Source of the DNA: Apricaphanius iberus | Taxonomy: Eukaryota > Chordata > Actinopteri > Cyprinodontiformes > Aphaniidae | NCBI GenBank assembly: GCA_028564705.1 | Contig: JAPXFQ010001965.1 | Span: 186,001 to 250,000 of the forward strand | Reading direction: 5' to 3' | Length of the DNA stretch: 64,000 nt | Shown: one piece after another, positions 45,476-58,534 of the stretch | Layout: every line of letters begins with the position of its first letter | How positions within the stretch are numbered: position 1 is the first letter of the stretch | Translations under genes and position numbers: made by a program | The notes under the pieces: model-generated | The model's input: the letters and a program-made list of their open reading frames with translations, nothing else | The model's database searches: none | Told to the model about the DNA's origin: nothing

Positions 45476-47959
45476 TCTTGTTCTTTTGATCACTACTCAG
45501 AGCTTGTGAACACAGATCGACCAGTAGATTTTCCATGAACATTTTTCGTGATATATATATTTTTTTAAGTGGGGATGTTGGCAAGAATTTGGCAGCATAT
45601 TGCACGGCCACCTCTAGAAATGCGGACCACTGGTAATTCTTGCATGGTACATGTAAAACAAGTAAGAACAAAATAAGAGTTTCAGATGATTTATTATGTA
45701 TTGTATGTTTGGTTTAACTTTAAAATGGAATCTTGATGCTAGGATTTTTTACACAATCCATTTTATGAAGAACCTTTTTGCAGGGGAATCATTCATTCGT
45801 CCAGTTTAAAAAAAAAACTCATTTCACAATGGGTGTTGTGCCTATCTCGAGAGCACACTCTAGAGTCTAATGAAAGAATAAAATAATGAATAAATCAATG
45901 CTACAACTCAACCAAGCATTTTATTTCCTTTCTTAAATTGATGCATAAAAGTTGTTTCATGTGTTTTTGTAATCATGGTGTAGCCAATACCACTCAGTCC
46001 TCATTAGTATCCTGTCCTCAGGTTTGCACTACACTCCCAAAGCACCTGCAAAGACTTCAGTTACTTAGAAAAAAACTTTTTTGCTTTTTTATTTTGGTCA
46101 TGGAATAGATGCCAAGTTGTTAGAAAGGCTATTTAGTTTAACTGAATGACTTCTCCAAAGGTTATTCATATCTCTGTGCAAGGTCTTCACTAGTCAGAAT
46201 ATTACTGGATCTTCTGAGAAGAAAGATTGTAAAATTGTATGTGTGCAGACATTAATTATGAGAGATAGAGGGAGAGAGAGAGAGCACATTTGTATTTTAA
46301 TTAAAAAAGCTCTCACACCTTTTAAATATCTCAGGCAGCAGCATATCCAGTCCCTGAATATAGGTTCAGAGTCGCATGGTTCTCGTCGGAGAAGAAAATG
46401 CATAGCTCTATTGAATGTAAATGCAGTGTCATGAATCAGCTGTTCAATGTTTTTTTTTAAGTGAGTGTAGATGCTGCAGTACCACTCAAGACTTTAAAAA
46501 AATGAGATGTATTTTCACCAATCTATATGTCTGGTTTGTTGTTTTTCCCCTCCCGAACATCATCTGAATTCCTTCAGCACCATCTTTCATCTAGTTTTAT
46601 TTCGTACATGAGGGATAACTCATTGGTTTTAGATTAGCGTGTAGTTGGTAAAATGAGCCATCAATTTATTTTATGTTGTATTGGTGCAGGGTGCGTCGCC
46701 TTTTGCACCTGTCCTAATAATTCTCTTCCTTCCTGTATGTTTTATTGTTCGGTATAGCTGTGCCACCATTGGCTGTCTCTTGCTTCGCATGCTGTTGTTT
46801 GTCCAACAGACAAATTGACTGTTCTGTGCAGACTACGTGCTATAACCTCTTAAAAACTAATCTAAAATACATCACTTTAACATCAACAGTGGGATTTGTG
46901 AGTAAATACATGTTTTTCTTTGGTTCACAAGTTGATGGCATGTTTTAACCTTTAAAATCTGCCTCTTCTCTATTCATTCACACCAATTGCTGTATTAGGG
47001 AGTTCAGTGTTTTACTCCAGGACATTTGAAATCTATTTAAACCTCCAACCAATCTCCCAACTAAAAGACAACCATTGTAGCAATTAGCTGAGGAATAACC
47101 TTGCATGGCAGATGGTTTCTTACTCTCCAGCTTTTCTGTCACCTCATATCATTTCGCGACCAGGAGCCCTTCAGGTCCACCTCCACTCCACTAAATCATC
47201 ACCTTCTAATCTCCTGTAAACACTTCCTTTCTGTGGGGCCTCCTTGGCACTGCCAGTGTGTGGGTTTGCCAGCCCCTCATACCCATTACCTGTGTTAAGC
47301 CTCAGCTCTTCATCCCCCAAACTTCCCTCCTTGTAGCAAAGCTGAGTTCATGTGATTATTACCTCTCCTTGCGCTGTGTGTCAATAATCCTCTGGCAACA
47401 AATCTTAAAAACAGAAAATCGATCCATTCCCTTCTACGGCTGTCTTCCCTCACCTATCATTTGCAGGCAAGATTTTATACACCGGAAAATGCTGTTCACA
47501 TATTCCCGACATATTCAAATGTATACACATTCCTGCTCTCAGTTATAACTTAATTATTGTTTGGAAATGTATATCATGTTTCCCTGATGAGTGGACTTCT
47601 GGAGTTGGATTGTCACAATTGGCATATTAATATTCATTTAAAAAGGAAAGGGATCTAACAAAGTGCATGAACGTCTTTGTGAATAATCTTAACTCGTAGA
47701 AAATTAATTTTGTTTTCTCCATCCCTAAACACCACCCCTTCTCTTGCAGGAGCTGGAATCAAACCATATCGCCCAATACAGAACTTAAGTAGGAAAAGTA
47801 GAGTGAATAAATATATGTGTTGCAATCAGAGAGCATTTCTTTTCATCTCTTTTCGGCTCCCTGTGGTCTCTGCCTCCTATTCTCCCAGTCCTCTCATTTT
47901 CCCAGTGCACTGCAGCTCCTCCCTCCTCCTCTCATCAGCCACCCCTCCCTCTTCCTCTC
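45476..47959. other. noncoding stretch, nothing firm
   Basis: Frames at 45438 (minus), 46194 (minus), 46745 and 47101-47548 (plus) have no recognisable domain. From 47700 the plus strand becomes pyrimidine-rich, with acceptor-like TTCTCTTGCAG at 47741-47751, leading into the candidate exon below. Confidence 0.4.
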
Positions 47960-48253
47960 TTTTCTCTGCTAGGTGCAGCATGTATGTGAGCGTGTGTGAG
48001 CCAGCAGAGCCGCCTGTGTGTTTACATGTCAGCCTATCAGTGCTGCCGGATTTAGCGCATCTGGAGAGGACGAAGGCATTTCTCAAATGCCCCTTAGACG
48101 AGGAATTCTCATCTCTGCGTATGCTACCCTTAACCGTCTTAATCTAGCCCGTCCTGAATCCTTGCATCCCCGACTCCATGCTTTTGGAGGCATTTTGAAT
48201 TTCCTTGGCAACATGGAGCAGCCTGAATTAGAATTCTCTGCATGACAGTCCTG
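47960..48253 (+). other. candidate 5' UTR exon of a plus-strand host gene
   Basis: A block of balanced composition in AT-rich DNA ends in a strong splice donor, CTG|GTAAGTACT, at 48253. Upstream is a long pyrimidine-rich stretch with a possible acceptor TTTCTCTGCTAG at 47960-47971, so it could be an internal or a first exon. The frame at 48018-48245 (75 codons) stops eight bases before the donor and contains no domain. A short ATG frame, MEQPELEFSA, also ends there. These features suit a leader exon carrying upstream short frames; coding use is doubtful. Confidence 0.4.
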
Positions 48254-51142
48254 GTAAGTACTCTGTCTCTATGGTGGGCTCTGAGCACTGAGTCACTGGA
48301 TCAGATTTATTATGGTGCAGTGGTGGGGCCAAGGTATCAGCAAGGAGCAAAATTAGTGTGAGGAAAGAACTGTGTACCCAACGCAAATGGAAGGGATTTA
48401 AAGAAGGGGACTTAGATGAAAGCTCTAGGTCTTATTTGTGCTTTGTCATCCAGACAGGCTTCATCTTGCTCCTCTGCCCTAAGATACTATAATAAAGCAT
48501 TCACATCCAAAAGATGTGTGCATGTGATTGAAATGTACATCACATAGGTACAATACTTTTAGTTGTGTTTATACAAATACATGTGCTCTGTAGTTATGTT
48601 GTGTCTTGGGATGCATCCGTACAAAATGATCCTAGTGCTGCCTTTTCATGCCACACATAAAGATTCAAATGAGAGAGCAAAAGTGTCCCTTTTATGTGCC
48701 CCACCACCCCCCACCCCCCCACTCCAGTTTTTTTTAGTTTTTTTTTTTTTTTAGTGTGGCTTGCTGTTGCTTCCTAATCTGCTCGTTAACATTCATCTAT
48801 TTTTTTTTCAAATGCTAATAAACTCATCAGGACTGACACACATTCTCATAAAACACTTGCTGCTGGCCATTTCCTGTAGCAAGCAGGGATGCTGTTGCAG
48901 GTGTTTGATTTGCCACAGGTTAGACAGATGGATGGCAGTAGTGTTGATGGTGAGGGTGGGCGTGGGGGATGGGGTGACTTTGTTTGATTATTTATGGAGG
49001 CCAAATGAACAATATCTCATAGCTCCTTTTTTATTGCTGCTTCATAATCATGGCTGATACAATTCAGCAGGCAAGAAGGGACTGTTCCTCTCTCCTTTTT
49101 AGCAGTGCAGCTAAAAAGTGCAACATCCACTGCAAGCAAAAGACCCCCAACAGCCTCTAAGGGAAAAGGGACTGTTGTGTGAATCAAGATTTTATGAACT
49201 ATGCAGAAGCATTTTAATTGGGACCAACTTGTCAGACTTTGAAGGCTAACTGGATCCTTTTTCCTAAGTTATTATTCATGCGCATCATTGTGTCTAAGCA
49301 TCCACAGATTCAAATTGATCAAAAGAAATTCTGTGACCTTAAATAGGAACTCGATGTTTATGACTTTGATTTTCCAAATACAGCTGATGAATAACTGAGT
49401 AATTAAAACTGTCACTGTTGCTGGGTAAACAGTTTTTCAGAACTCTTGAATAATCCTTTGCTACATAACATACTGTCAAATCAAATATTTGGTTTGAAGA
49501 TCCTAATATTTTAGTTTCTATGTAAAATTGTGAAGCTTATGTTGAGGATATACTTCATCGTTTTCTATATTTTAATGAAAGTAGCATTGTTTAAAATGTT
49601 AATGCTTTACCAAAATGTAAAATCTTCGAATGAAACCAACAAAAGGCTTTAAAGAAAATGTAGACCCCAGCATCATTTAGTATAACTTCTCAGATAAACT
49701 TCAAGCAAGTGTTTTTTATCAGGGATTTTTCCTCCTTATGTGTGAAATTTAAATTTATGATCATTCACCTTAGCCATTTGCTGCTGGTGGGAGGATGGGG
49801 TTTTCCAGATTAATTTAATCTGTTTAATTTTGTCCGACTCAACAAAAAAAAAGTGCAAATCTGGATAAATGTTTGAGGTGGTATTTTTTAAGACAGCAGA
49901 GCAAACAGAAGCTCCAGCAGCTACAAGGATCTCTGGAGTCCTGGTAACATCAGCTGTTAATTTGGGGCCACCTTTGCTTGTCAGCTTTGCTAGTCAAATA
50001 CACTTGATTAATAGCAGCAGGGACAAACAACAACAAGGTACACACACAGAAAGTCCGTTAAAAAAACTTCAGCAAAATGGATGGGATTTCTTTTTATTTC
50101 TTTATTTTTTGCAAGGCCAGTGCTAGATGTAGTATTTTTTTTTTGCCAATATAATAAATTGGAGCTTAGATACAAGCTGAAAAGTAAAAAGAAAACAACA
50201 GAAGAACAACAAGAACAATAAAAACTCCACTGCCATTTTGCTTACAAAAAGCAGACAAAAAAATAAAGAAAATTAATATTTGCTTCATCTTTTTCATTTT
50301 GTCATTTGTTTTGTTTTACTTAAAACACATTGCTGGATCAGTTTTAGTAAAGTGAGCAATACAACACAAACATTGAATGGATTACTACTATAATCTTAAT
50401 GATAACAATAGCCACTGAAAATAAAATACAGACGTCATTTGGAGTCAAGTGTGCTCCTCCCTACCACCGCCGCCTTCTATATACGCTCAATTTGTAAAGG
50501 CGTCAGTTCTTCATATATTAGTTTTGACTATTTAGATCTGCTGGTGATTTTCAGGTGATCTAAAGAAATGTTCCTAGAACTATCATTACTTGAACAGACC
50601 ACCATAATGTTGAATTATACTCTAATCGTTTTATATTTTTGTTAATAAATTACCTTTCTGTGATAGTTCAATGGGACAGATTGTAATCTAAAGATTTCTA
50701 ATATTCCACCAACTTTATTTTTGAAGTACCTGTTGAGGTTTAGTGACAACAGCACATTATCAATGACACATTTTGGTTTTGAGCTAAATTACTGAAATAT
50801 CTCCTACTAAGTTGAAGAGGGTTATTAGCCAGATTCACTGCAAAAATGTGCCAGAGAACTGCTGTCAACTTTTACTGATATAAAGGATGGCACACATAGC
50901 AAATTTTTTGTTCTATGGTACTAGAATTTAAAGAGTTAAAAAAGACCATATTTATGGTTAACAATCAAGCACAACAAACATATATATATTTTTTTTCCTT
51001 TTTGTAAAGTTCATTATTTCTGTTGAATCCAAAACAAACCTAAACTCAATCTAAATGGTAAGTGTTTATGAAACCTTAAATATCTTGTAAATCATTCAAG
51101 AAGATACAAATATTGACGTTATTTGCTATGACTTCTCTGTGA

Positions 51143-51149
<7 letters not shown>
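48254..51149. other. noncoding stretch, possible intron
   Basis: If the exon ending at 48253 is real, this is the start of its intron. It includes a C-rich then T-rich simple run at about 48700-48752. Short frames at 48563, 48761 and 49869 (plus) have no domain. Confidence 0.35.

Positions 51150-51205
<56 letters not shown>
51150..51205. repeat. (TA)n microsatellite, about 28 units
   Basis: Uninterrupted TA dinucleotides. Confidence 0.95.
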
Positions 51206-51208
<3 letters not shown>

Positions 51209-52036
51209 GCAGATTTTGGTTTTAACTGATTCATGTCTAGCCTTCTTTAAGCTAACCCATATAATATTGAAAGAACTAAGAACTTTTCTTAACCTCTATA
51301 CAGGATGTTTGCATTTGGCAATATTAATAATGACAATACTTATTAAACTTTTTAAGCCTTAAAAATAATAACACCCATAACTGACATTTCTGCATACAAA
51401 GGTGTTTCTCCAGCCATATTCTCTGTAAAACAGGAAAATAATCTCTGCTTTGCCCTTGAAATCTCTTCTGGTTTGGACCTCTTTATTCTGGTATCACTTG
51501 ATTTTGGCAATATTTCCCTTGAAAAGCTTAATCAGCTCTCTATGGATGTTAAGTACTTTGCTAATGTCATGGTTATGTATTATAACAATATTGGATAAAG
51601 GAACAGCACAAATCACTAAATAATGAGTCAAATGGGAGTTTGGCTCTGATGCTTACACTAACATAATGTTTACTTACATTTTTTAATTTAACTTAAATAA
51701 CTGGATGGCATTGAAACAAAAATAAATTATTTAAACTGAACTTGACTTGATGTGGATCCTATATAACCTCCGCACAATTTGTCTATATTGTGCCCAGGAT
51801 GATATTTGCAGTAATTTGCCACTTTATAAAGATAAATGAACTGAAATAAACCTAAATATATACCAGTTTTATTATATATATTGTAATCTGGTGTTGTACA
51901 AATGAAGAAAAAATTTGTTAATACATACTGGATGACTGTTTTCAGAATTACAAGTAAAACCCCAATTTTTTTATTGGAAACTTTAAGCAACACACATTCA
52001 AATCTTTTGTTCCAACAGCAAGATTCAGCTGTGACC
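51206..52036. other. AT-rich stretch, nothing recognised
   Basis: The 134-codon minus-strand frame at 51727-52131 overlaps the start of the hAT relic and has no domain; its composition is that of AT-rich noncoding DNA. Confidence 0.4.
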
Positions 52037-52455
52037 CTGAGGTCCCCAACCCCCGGTTCTAGGATGGGTAGTGGGCCACGGGTCATTTGGTACCGGGCCG
52101 TGGGCCTCACAGAAAAAATAAAAGACTTCAAGTAATTCAGTTTTTCTTGTTATCCAAGTTAAAATATATTTTTTTAATGATGGAATTTCTTTCATTTACG
52201 TCTGGATTTAAATATAACTCTTTACGAATGTCAAGACATTTGCCTTGGTCACGTTATTTGCCACCTCTAAAAAGAAACCCACAAGCTAGCAAAGGGATTT
52301 AAAACAGAGCTTTCTGAAAAGTATATTTTCAAAAAAGAAATGGTCTAGTGAGGAGACACCGGAAGAGCCTACGACTTCCTAAAAAAGAACGCCACATTTA
52401 ACAGACAATACCAAGAGTCTTTCTTCAAATATGGATTTATGTTGTTCATGTTGTT
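52037..52455 (+). pseudogene. 5' fragment of a Charlie/ZBED-like hAT transposon
   Basis: Begins CTGAGGTCCCCAACCCCCGG followed by GGGCCACGGGTCATTTGGTA and CCGGGCCGTGGGCC, the familiar left end of a fish hAT element (family consensus CAGGGGTCCCCAACC, from memory). About 330 bp further in, the frame reads KKNATFNRQYQESFFKYGF, which matches the KKxRxYxESYLxYGF start of ZBED/SCAND3-like hAT transposases. Nothing of the catalytic region follows. A fragment only. Confidence 0.65.
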
Positions 52456-53109
52456 ATTATGTCATTATTTTAGGTCTTTATAATTTTCTAATAATCTTTA
52501 GTTAACACAGGAAATGAAGTCATATATATTATTACATACAAAGTTTCTGAATGATTCTTTGGCAAAGTGTTTAGTGCAGGTGCTCAGAAAACAGAGGCAC
52601 TTTTCTGAGTTTGAGTCCCATCCCCTGCTGTGATTTTTTTTTTTTTGCCTTAAAGCAACCTAAATGTATTAGGTTGACCGAGCATGTTTACATTTAGTTC
52701 ACTCAACAGAATTCATTATTGGCAAATCAACCCAAATCAGTTGGGTGGAAATTATTTACATAATTTTATTTTGTTCACCTAACAAGTTGTTTTTTGTGTG
52801 TAACCTTAAAGATAAATCTCATCCAGATTTGTTTTATTACCTTAAATTAAGATAGCTAATGAAGTAGAGTTCTGAACAAACTTGAAAGCAAACTAAGCTT
52901 TGTTACTGTAGTCCAATTGTCAAGTAACTTTATGTTGTTTAATTTTATGCTTTAATTGTGTTTTTTTACATTTACTGTATAATTTCCCATATAGAGTCAA
53001 TTAAAAAGGTTTACATTATAAACCATATTATAAACACAACAGCAGTTATTTTATATACCAAAGAAAAAAGACTTGAGATTTTAATTTTCACTAGCTTATT
53101 ACATTACTG
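52456..53109. other. AT-rich stretch, nothing recognised
   Basis: No repeat family or exon could be supported. Confidence 0.4.
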
Positions 53110-53420
53110 ACTGTAACTGGTATTTCTGATAGGTGTGCAGACTAGAGGGATATGCCATCGAGTTTTATTGATGGTGTGCTAGATAATCAGATAATGCATA
53201 CATCCTGGAAAGATAGCCAGTCTATCTCTGGGCAACACAGAAACACTGCATTTACTGATTCATACCTAAAGGCAATTTAGAGAGATCAAAGGACCGATTT
53301 CTGGACTGTGGGAGAAGGTACCCAGAGAACCCAGAGGGTACCCACATATGTGAAGGGAGAACATCCAAGGGTCCAGAGCCCAGGACCCTCTTGTTGCAAG
53401 GCAACAGTTCTAAATGTGTA
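53110..53420. repeat. fish LINE/SINE-type dispersed repeat
   Basis: Contains ACATCCTGGAAAGATAGCCA, GTCTATCTCTGGGCAACACA, CCTAAAGGCAATTTAGAGAG, TCTGGACTGTGGGAGAAGGT, GGGAGAACATCCAAGGGTCC and CAGGACCCTCTTGTTGCAAG. These are diverged forms of a very common fish retroposon sequence ('cagtccatcgcagggcaacacagag ... gggcaatttagagagacca ... ggactgtgggaggaagccgg ... ccttcttgctgcaaggcaacagtgct'). It accounts for the minus-strand frame at 53252-53434. Confidence 0.75.
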
Positions 53421-56400
53421 TATACAATAAACAAACATTATCAAAATATACATATCAATCATGTTATTTTTTTGTAATAAAAAAAAGAGAAAATCCTAAG
53501 CAAACAGAAAATATTCATGAATACCTGGATGTATCCTAGAGAGTCTGGTGGGGCTTTAGCACTGCATTATTGAGATCCTGTAAATTATGAGGTAGAGCCT
53601 TTGTGGATCAGGCTTGTCACCAATAGATGCAATCAGATCCAATTCTTCTTGTAACCAGGGAGTTTAAAGGCATATTGAACAGATCAGACTCTATGTTGTG
53701 GTTTTCATACCAATTTTAAGGCTTTTCTGTGCGCAGCCCAATCCTGTGTTGGAAAGGAAAGGACTGATAAGAAGTGTTTTTGTGATATGTGTGTGAGGCG
53801 GATTGATCTGGAAAGATGCAGGCTTTCAAAGCAGAATTTTCCATCGTAACAAGATGAGTAATGTTACTCACTTTACCAGACAGTGTTCATTGTGGAATTG
53901 CTGGTCTGAGTATCTAATCAATTTAATACACTCTTCAATAAAGTTGTTACTTTAAATCTATTCTATCCCAGATAAAACTAATAGATAAACATGGGCAGAG
54001 CAGTGCCATCATTCAATTATTCACACTGCTTTGTTTTCATGCTGCTATGTAATTGGCACAATGTTAAAAATAAATAGAAACTCTCACTATAAATCTGGAA
54101 TCAGATCTAAGTTAACTAAATGTAATAGTATGAGAGGTGACACATCATAAATTACTAGAGTTTATAAGCAACAACCTTTTTATGGACAATTAAATAGGAA
54201 ATAAATAAAAAACACTTAGAAAAACATGCCATTTATTTGACTTCTTGGTCAGCGTGGCTTCTTTTTTTATGTATTTCTAATTATAGACCATTTTATTTAC
54301 AGCTATAATCAGGGCACTTCTGCACATAACAGTTCATTTATGATGGCCCAGAAATAAGAAATGGGTGAACCAACCAGAAAACATCTGGGATGTTGCTATT
54401 AAAACATTTTCAATTTCTTGGATACATATGCAGCTCCATAATGGACAGCATTAAAGGAAATGGTGGAGTGTGGTTGTGGTAAAGGCACGCAGACTACGGG
54501 TGTTTATGCAGTGTCTGCTTGATGGAAAGGTGACAGTCGGAGGCAGATCTGTCACAGAATACTCAAATTTGCGTTTTACAAATGTATTCAGAAGGTCACA
54601 ATCTTGCCGCTCTGCAGCAACCATCCTCATTTAAATTTAATAACAACAGCTTTACACAGAATATGAGACGTCAGAAGCTGCAGTAATCGCTCAAAATGCC
54701 TTGTATTTGTGTACTTCTGTGGGTTTTTTTTAATCAGCATAGAAAAGAAGACGTTTAGTATTATGGAAACTAGAAGTGATCAGAGTGAAGATTATGTGTT
54801 TGTTAATCTAATTCTTTTTAATCTATTTTGCAGTTTGCCTGTAATATTTTATCTTAACCTGGAGAGGCCCCTGCGATTCGTATTATTGTGTTGCATGTTT
54901 GTACTTTGGGATCCTACTTTTCTGTCTACCATTATGTTTGTTACGGGGTTTTTCCATCTAAGGTGAAACTTCCAGTGTTTGTTGAAGTAATAAAACATGT
55001 TTAATTAAAATACAGTAGAAATAACACAAACTCTGATCCCTTTCTTTTTGCTTTCTCAAATCTATTATGTGTGGTGAGACAAATAATTAGTACTGTAAAT
55101 GTGTTTTAGTGTGGATTATCATCATTCAGCATAACACCCAAGATATTCACTGAGAGAGAAAAAATTAAAAAGGGGAAAAAAATGAACCGATTCATGACAT
55201 GTGTTCTGGCACTTCTTCATTATAACCAAGGAGTATGATTAACCTGATTAGAAAATGCATTTTTCTTATATATTTTTGTATTGTGTGAAGACCAGTGTGA
55301 GATCAACAATAAGCAAATGTCTTTAATACAGTATAAATCAGTTCCTTTGTATTCCAGCTTATCCATGGTGTTAATAAAAAAATAAAATATTACATAGGAT
55401 TGCTATTGCAAGAAGCAGATCTACATGTTACAGATAAAAATCTTTTTTCTGTGGTTGCATCAGGGATCTGATTGTGTTCATTTTAGACCAGCAAATATGT
55501 AGAAGCTTATAAATATCAGGGTTTCAAGTTTAAAAATGAAATGCAACTCTGACAAGTTTTGCTTATATAAAAAAAAGATTATTAATGAAAAGCCTTGCCT
55601 ATATTATTGTGAATTTGCATTAGGTGTGTGTGCCTTATCCGATTCGTGCAACTTTTAACTGAATCCTCAATGTAAAAGTGGAGGGCAGCAGTTCCCAGCT
55701 CAGTAACTGATTACTTTTTCACAGACTGTACACTCTGATCAGAATGAAACAGAGCAGAAATGAAAGTATTGATAAAATTAATTACTTGTAAAAACAGTAT
55801 ACCCAGCTAAAGGGACAGTGAATTAAATACAATTTGCAAAGCAACATTTATCGGTTAGTCTGCTTGGCCACAACACATAAAGTCTTTAAAGTTTTAGAAT
55901 AAGATTTTAGCAACACCAGAGGATTCTTCTTTTTCCTTTTACACACTGCTATCTGCATTCAAATTATTAAACCTATAGCCAAAGTTAAAGATTAAACTTC
56001 ATAGATGCTATTATTATCACATGTTATGGGTGGGCTAAGAAAATACATATTCAGTGAACAAATAAAGATTTTCGGACATTTTGAGAAAAATCTTAGGCTT
56101 TCAGGAGCTTTTTTCAAGCTAACAGTACTTTTTGTGTTTATAATGCTTTTTCAAATGTTGCCAGTTAATAGTCCTTCACAATATTTCCTTTCCGTCGCAA
56201 AAGAATAATAATTTATGGAAATGTAAAAAAAAATCTTTTGTTCTTTATCAGTGTTGCGGTACTCATACCTTGATACATATATATTTTAGTCCAGATAGTT
56301 ATAGTATGTAGGGAATCCTTAAGCAAAAATCCACTAAGGCTTTAAGGTGGAATTGCTAAAACCATAAAAAACAATGGCGATTTTCACTTGAAATGGAAAT

Positions 56401-58154
56401 GTTGAGCTCAAGGTCATTATAGTCATTGACAATGGCAGCAGTTCACATCTTAGTAAAATCTTAGGCCGTGAGGATCAGACAGAATTAGGAAGGTCTCATC
56501 CACCGGCCACACAAGAAGTAGCTCTGATGCTGAATCCAATTACATTTAACTCATCTAACATAGGGGATGGATATTTCAGCGTGTCGCAAACATTATCATC
56601 TGGCTATTGGGGACCTCTCTTTGTGATGCTTTTAAACAAAGCACTGATCCCGAGTTGTAAGATGTTGGCAGCGTTATGAGATGTACCTTGGCAGCAGTAA
56701 AGCATTAAAAATGTAATTAACAAACTATCTTTCCTGCATTTTGTGTTCTAACGTTTAATTTTTATTTGTATATGCTATTTTTTATTATGTTGTAATTACA
56801 CTGCCATGCAAGGGATAAAACCAAAAGCAGAGAATATTCCCAAGAATTTTGTAAAATTCAAGATTACAATTTTCATGCAAACAATAGCCAAGACACTGAG
56901 CCTTTGTTGATTTTCATACAAATTCTAGCAGATACTAATGCATTAGTATTCATACTGAGCTGTAGCTTGTCAGGTGACAGTAAAGATGAATGGCCTTTAC
57001 GATGAGATGGGGCATGGAGTAATTATAGCAGTTTTTCTATACCTAAAGTTCACTAGCCACAATGGAAAGTGTTTTAGAGAAAAATAAATGGACATTTGCT
57101 CTACATATTTTAAGGGAGCTTAAAATCAAATTGAGAGTGATGGTAAATAAGGGCTGACAAGAGTGGGTAGATTACTTGAACAAAATACTTGAGTAAGTGT
57201 GCCTCACTTCGATATATTTTTAAGAAGTCTTTTCTCTTCAAGGCAATTTCCAAGTTCTTCCTCACATCTCTCTTGGAAACCTTCAAAATAAACTATTGGA
57301 AGAATTCACACATAAACATCTTATCTAAGCATCTTATTTTCTTATCATTTTATTCCTAATTTTCTATTTTGCTCTATGTTTCTTATCACTTCTACCAGAT
57401 TTCTTACACAGACAGGTTTTTAAAATACAGATTAAAGATTAAATATACATTTTATTTTGTTTGCAATTACTATCACTGATTTACATCACAAGTGAAAAGA
57501 CAATATTTTAAGCTAGAAAGAAAAGAGAGGCCTACACTGGCTATTTTGGCAATCTGGGAGACAGTGCCGCAGCGGGATAAACATGGGAAAAACTGATGAC
57601 ACACCCTACTGTTAAACTTTATTACTCTGTTTATTCATTTTCATAATAAATTTCACAATAACTGTATAGTTGTTCATAAACACGTGAGCTTTAAGCACAT
57701 GCCGTCAACAACATGTTTTATAACCAAGCTCAAGCCGCCATCATTCTCCTTCTGGCCTGCTCACCTGGTCACACTAAAAGTGATACACCCAATTACCAGG
57801 GTTCCAATCAATGCTCAAATATCAATGAGATTAAAAACATCCTCATTTGGCTGCTAGAGTGGCCCTGGAAAACAGGTCACCAAGATATTTTATACAAACT
57901 ATTTAAACTAGACTGCTTAATAGTGATAAAAAATGAGTAACAGCTAGTTACACCCTAACGTAAACATACTCAAAAAAAGCCTGTACACGACAATAAAGAA
58001 TATATTTAAATATATCCCCTTCATCTAGTTCCTTTAAGCAATACAAACTAAACTCCATCCTCATTTCCAGTCTTGGTTTGTTTTCTACGCAGATGCTGCA
58101 TAATTCTTCACTGAGGGTGATGTTACAAGGTTTAACTAGAAAAGCACTTGGAAA
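53421..58154. other. long AT-rich stretch, nothing firm
   Basis: No gene or clear mobile element. 53590-53730 (AGGTAGAGCCTTTGTGGATC and following) may be a fragment of another dispersed repeat, but I could not place it. Frames at 54709, 56005 and 57713 (plus) are short, hydrophobic or featureless, and lack exon context. Confidence 0.4.
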
Positions 58155-58236
58155 CCAGTGTTGCCACAGTTACTTTAAAATAGTAATCTGATTACAGACT
58201 ACTCATTACTCTTTCCAAAAGTAGCTTAGTTACTTA
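58155..58236. repeat. fragment of a fish TAATCTGATTAC-type repeat
   Basis: CCAGTGTTGCCACAGTTACT followed by AGTAATCTGATTACAGACTA and AAAAGTAGCTTAGTTACTTA resembles a dispersed fish repeat built of 'agtaatctgattactttttccaaaagtaactagttactta'. It stops where the possible LTR begins. Confidence 0.5.
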
Positions 58237-58534
58237 TGTCAGGATCTGTCCTTGTGTTCCCAGTGATTGTTTGTCTCTGTGTTGTGATTGATCCCAGGCG
58301 TGTCAAATTCCTTCATTGCTCCCCGGCGTGTATTTCCGTTTCCCTGTGCCCTTACGTCTCCGCTGGTTCGTTGTTGTCTTTCTGCGTGTTGTCTGCTCCA
58401 CGTCTGCTTAGTCTCCTTTGTTGTCCTCATGTACTATCCTGAGCCTGTGTTTGGACAATTGATCAAGACGAGCCATAAGTGCTCTAACCGACGCTCTGCG
58501 GGGGGGGTCCTCCTTCAAACCGCAAAACATGACA
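58237..58534 (+). mobile_element. possible LTR of a retrotransposon
   Basis: Starts TGTCAGGATCTG and ends AAACATGACA, a TG...CA segment with 5-bp inverted tips (TGTCA/TGACA), about 298 bp, moderately GC-rich. It abruptly follows a different repeat. No second copy is in the window, and no target duplication was found around this segment alone. Could be a 5' LTR with a truncated body; other explanations are possible. Confidence 0.35.

Noticed and set aside
47101..47548. Overlapping plus-strand frames of 65 and 96 codons
   Set aside because: No domain, no clear splice sites, and composition typical of C-rich noncoding DNA.
51727..52131. 134-codon minus-strand frame
   Set aside because: Spans AT-rich DNA and the terminus of a hAT relic, with no domain and no splice or promoter context.
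53252..53434. 60-codon minus-strand frame
   Set aside because: Lies inside a recognised dispersed fish repeat.
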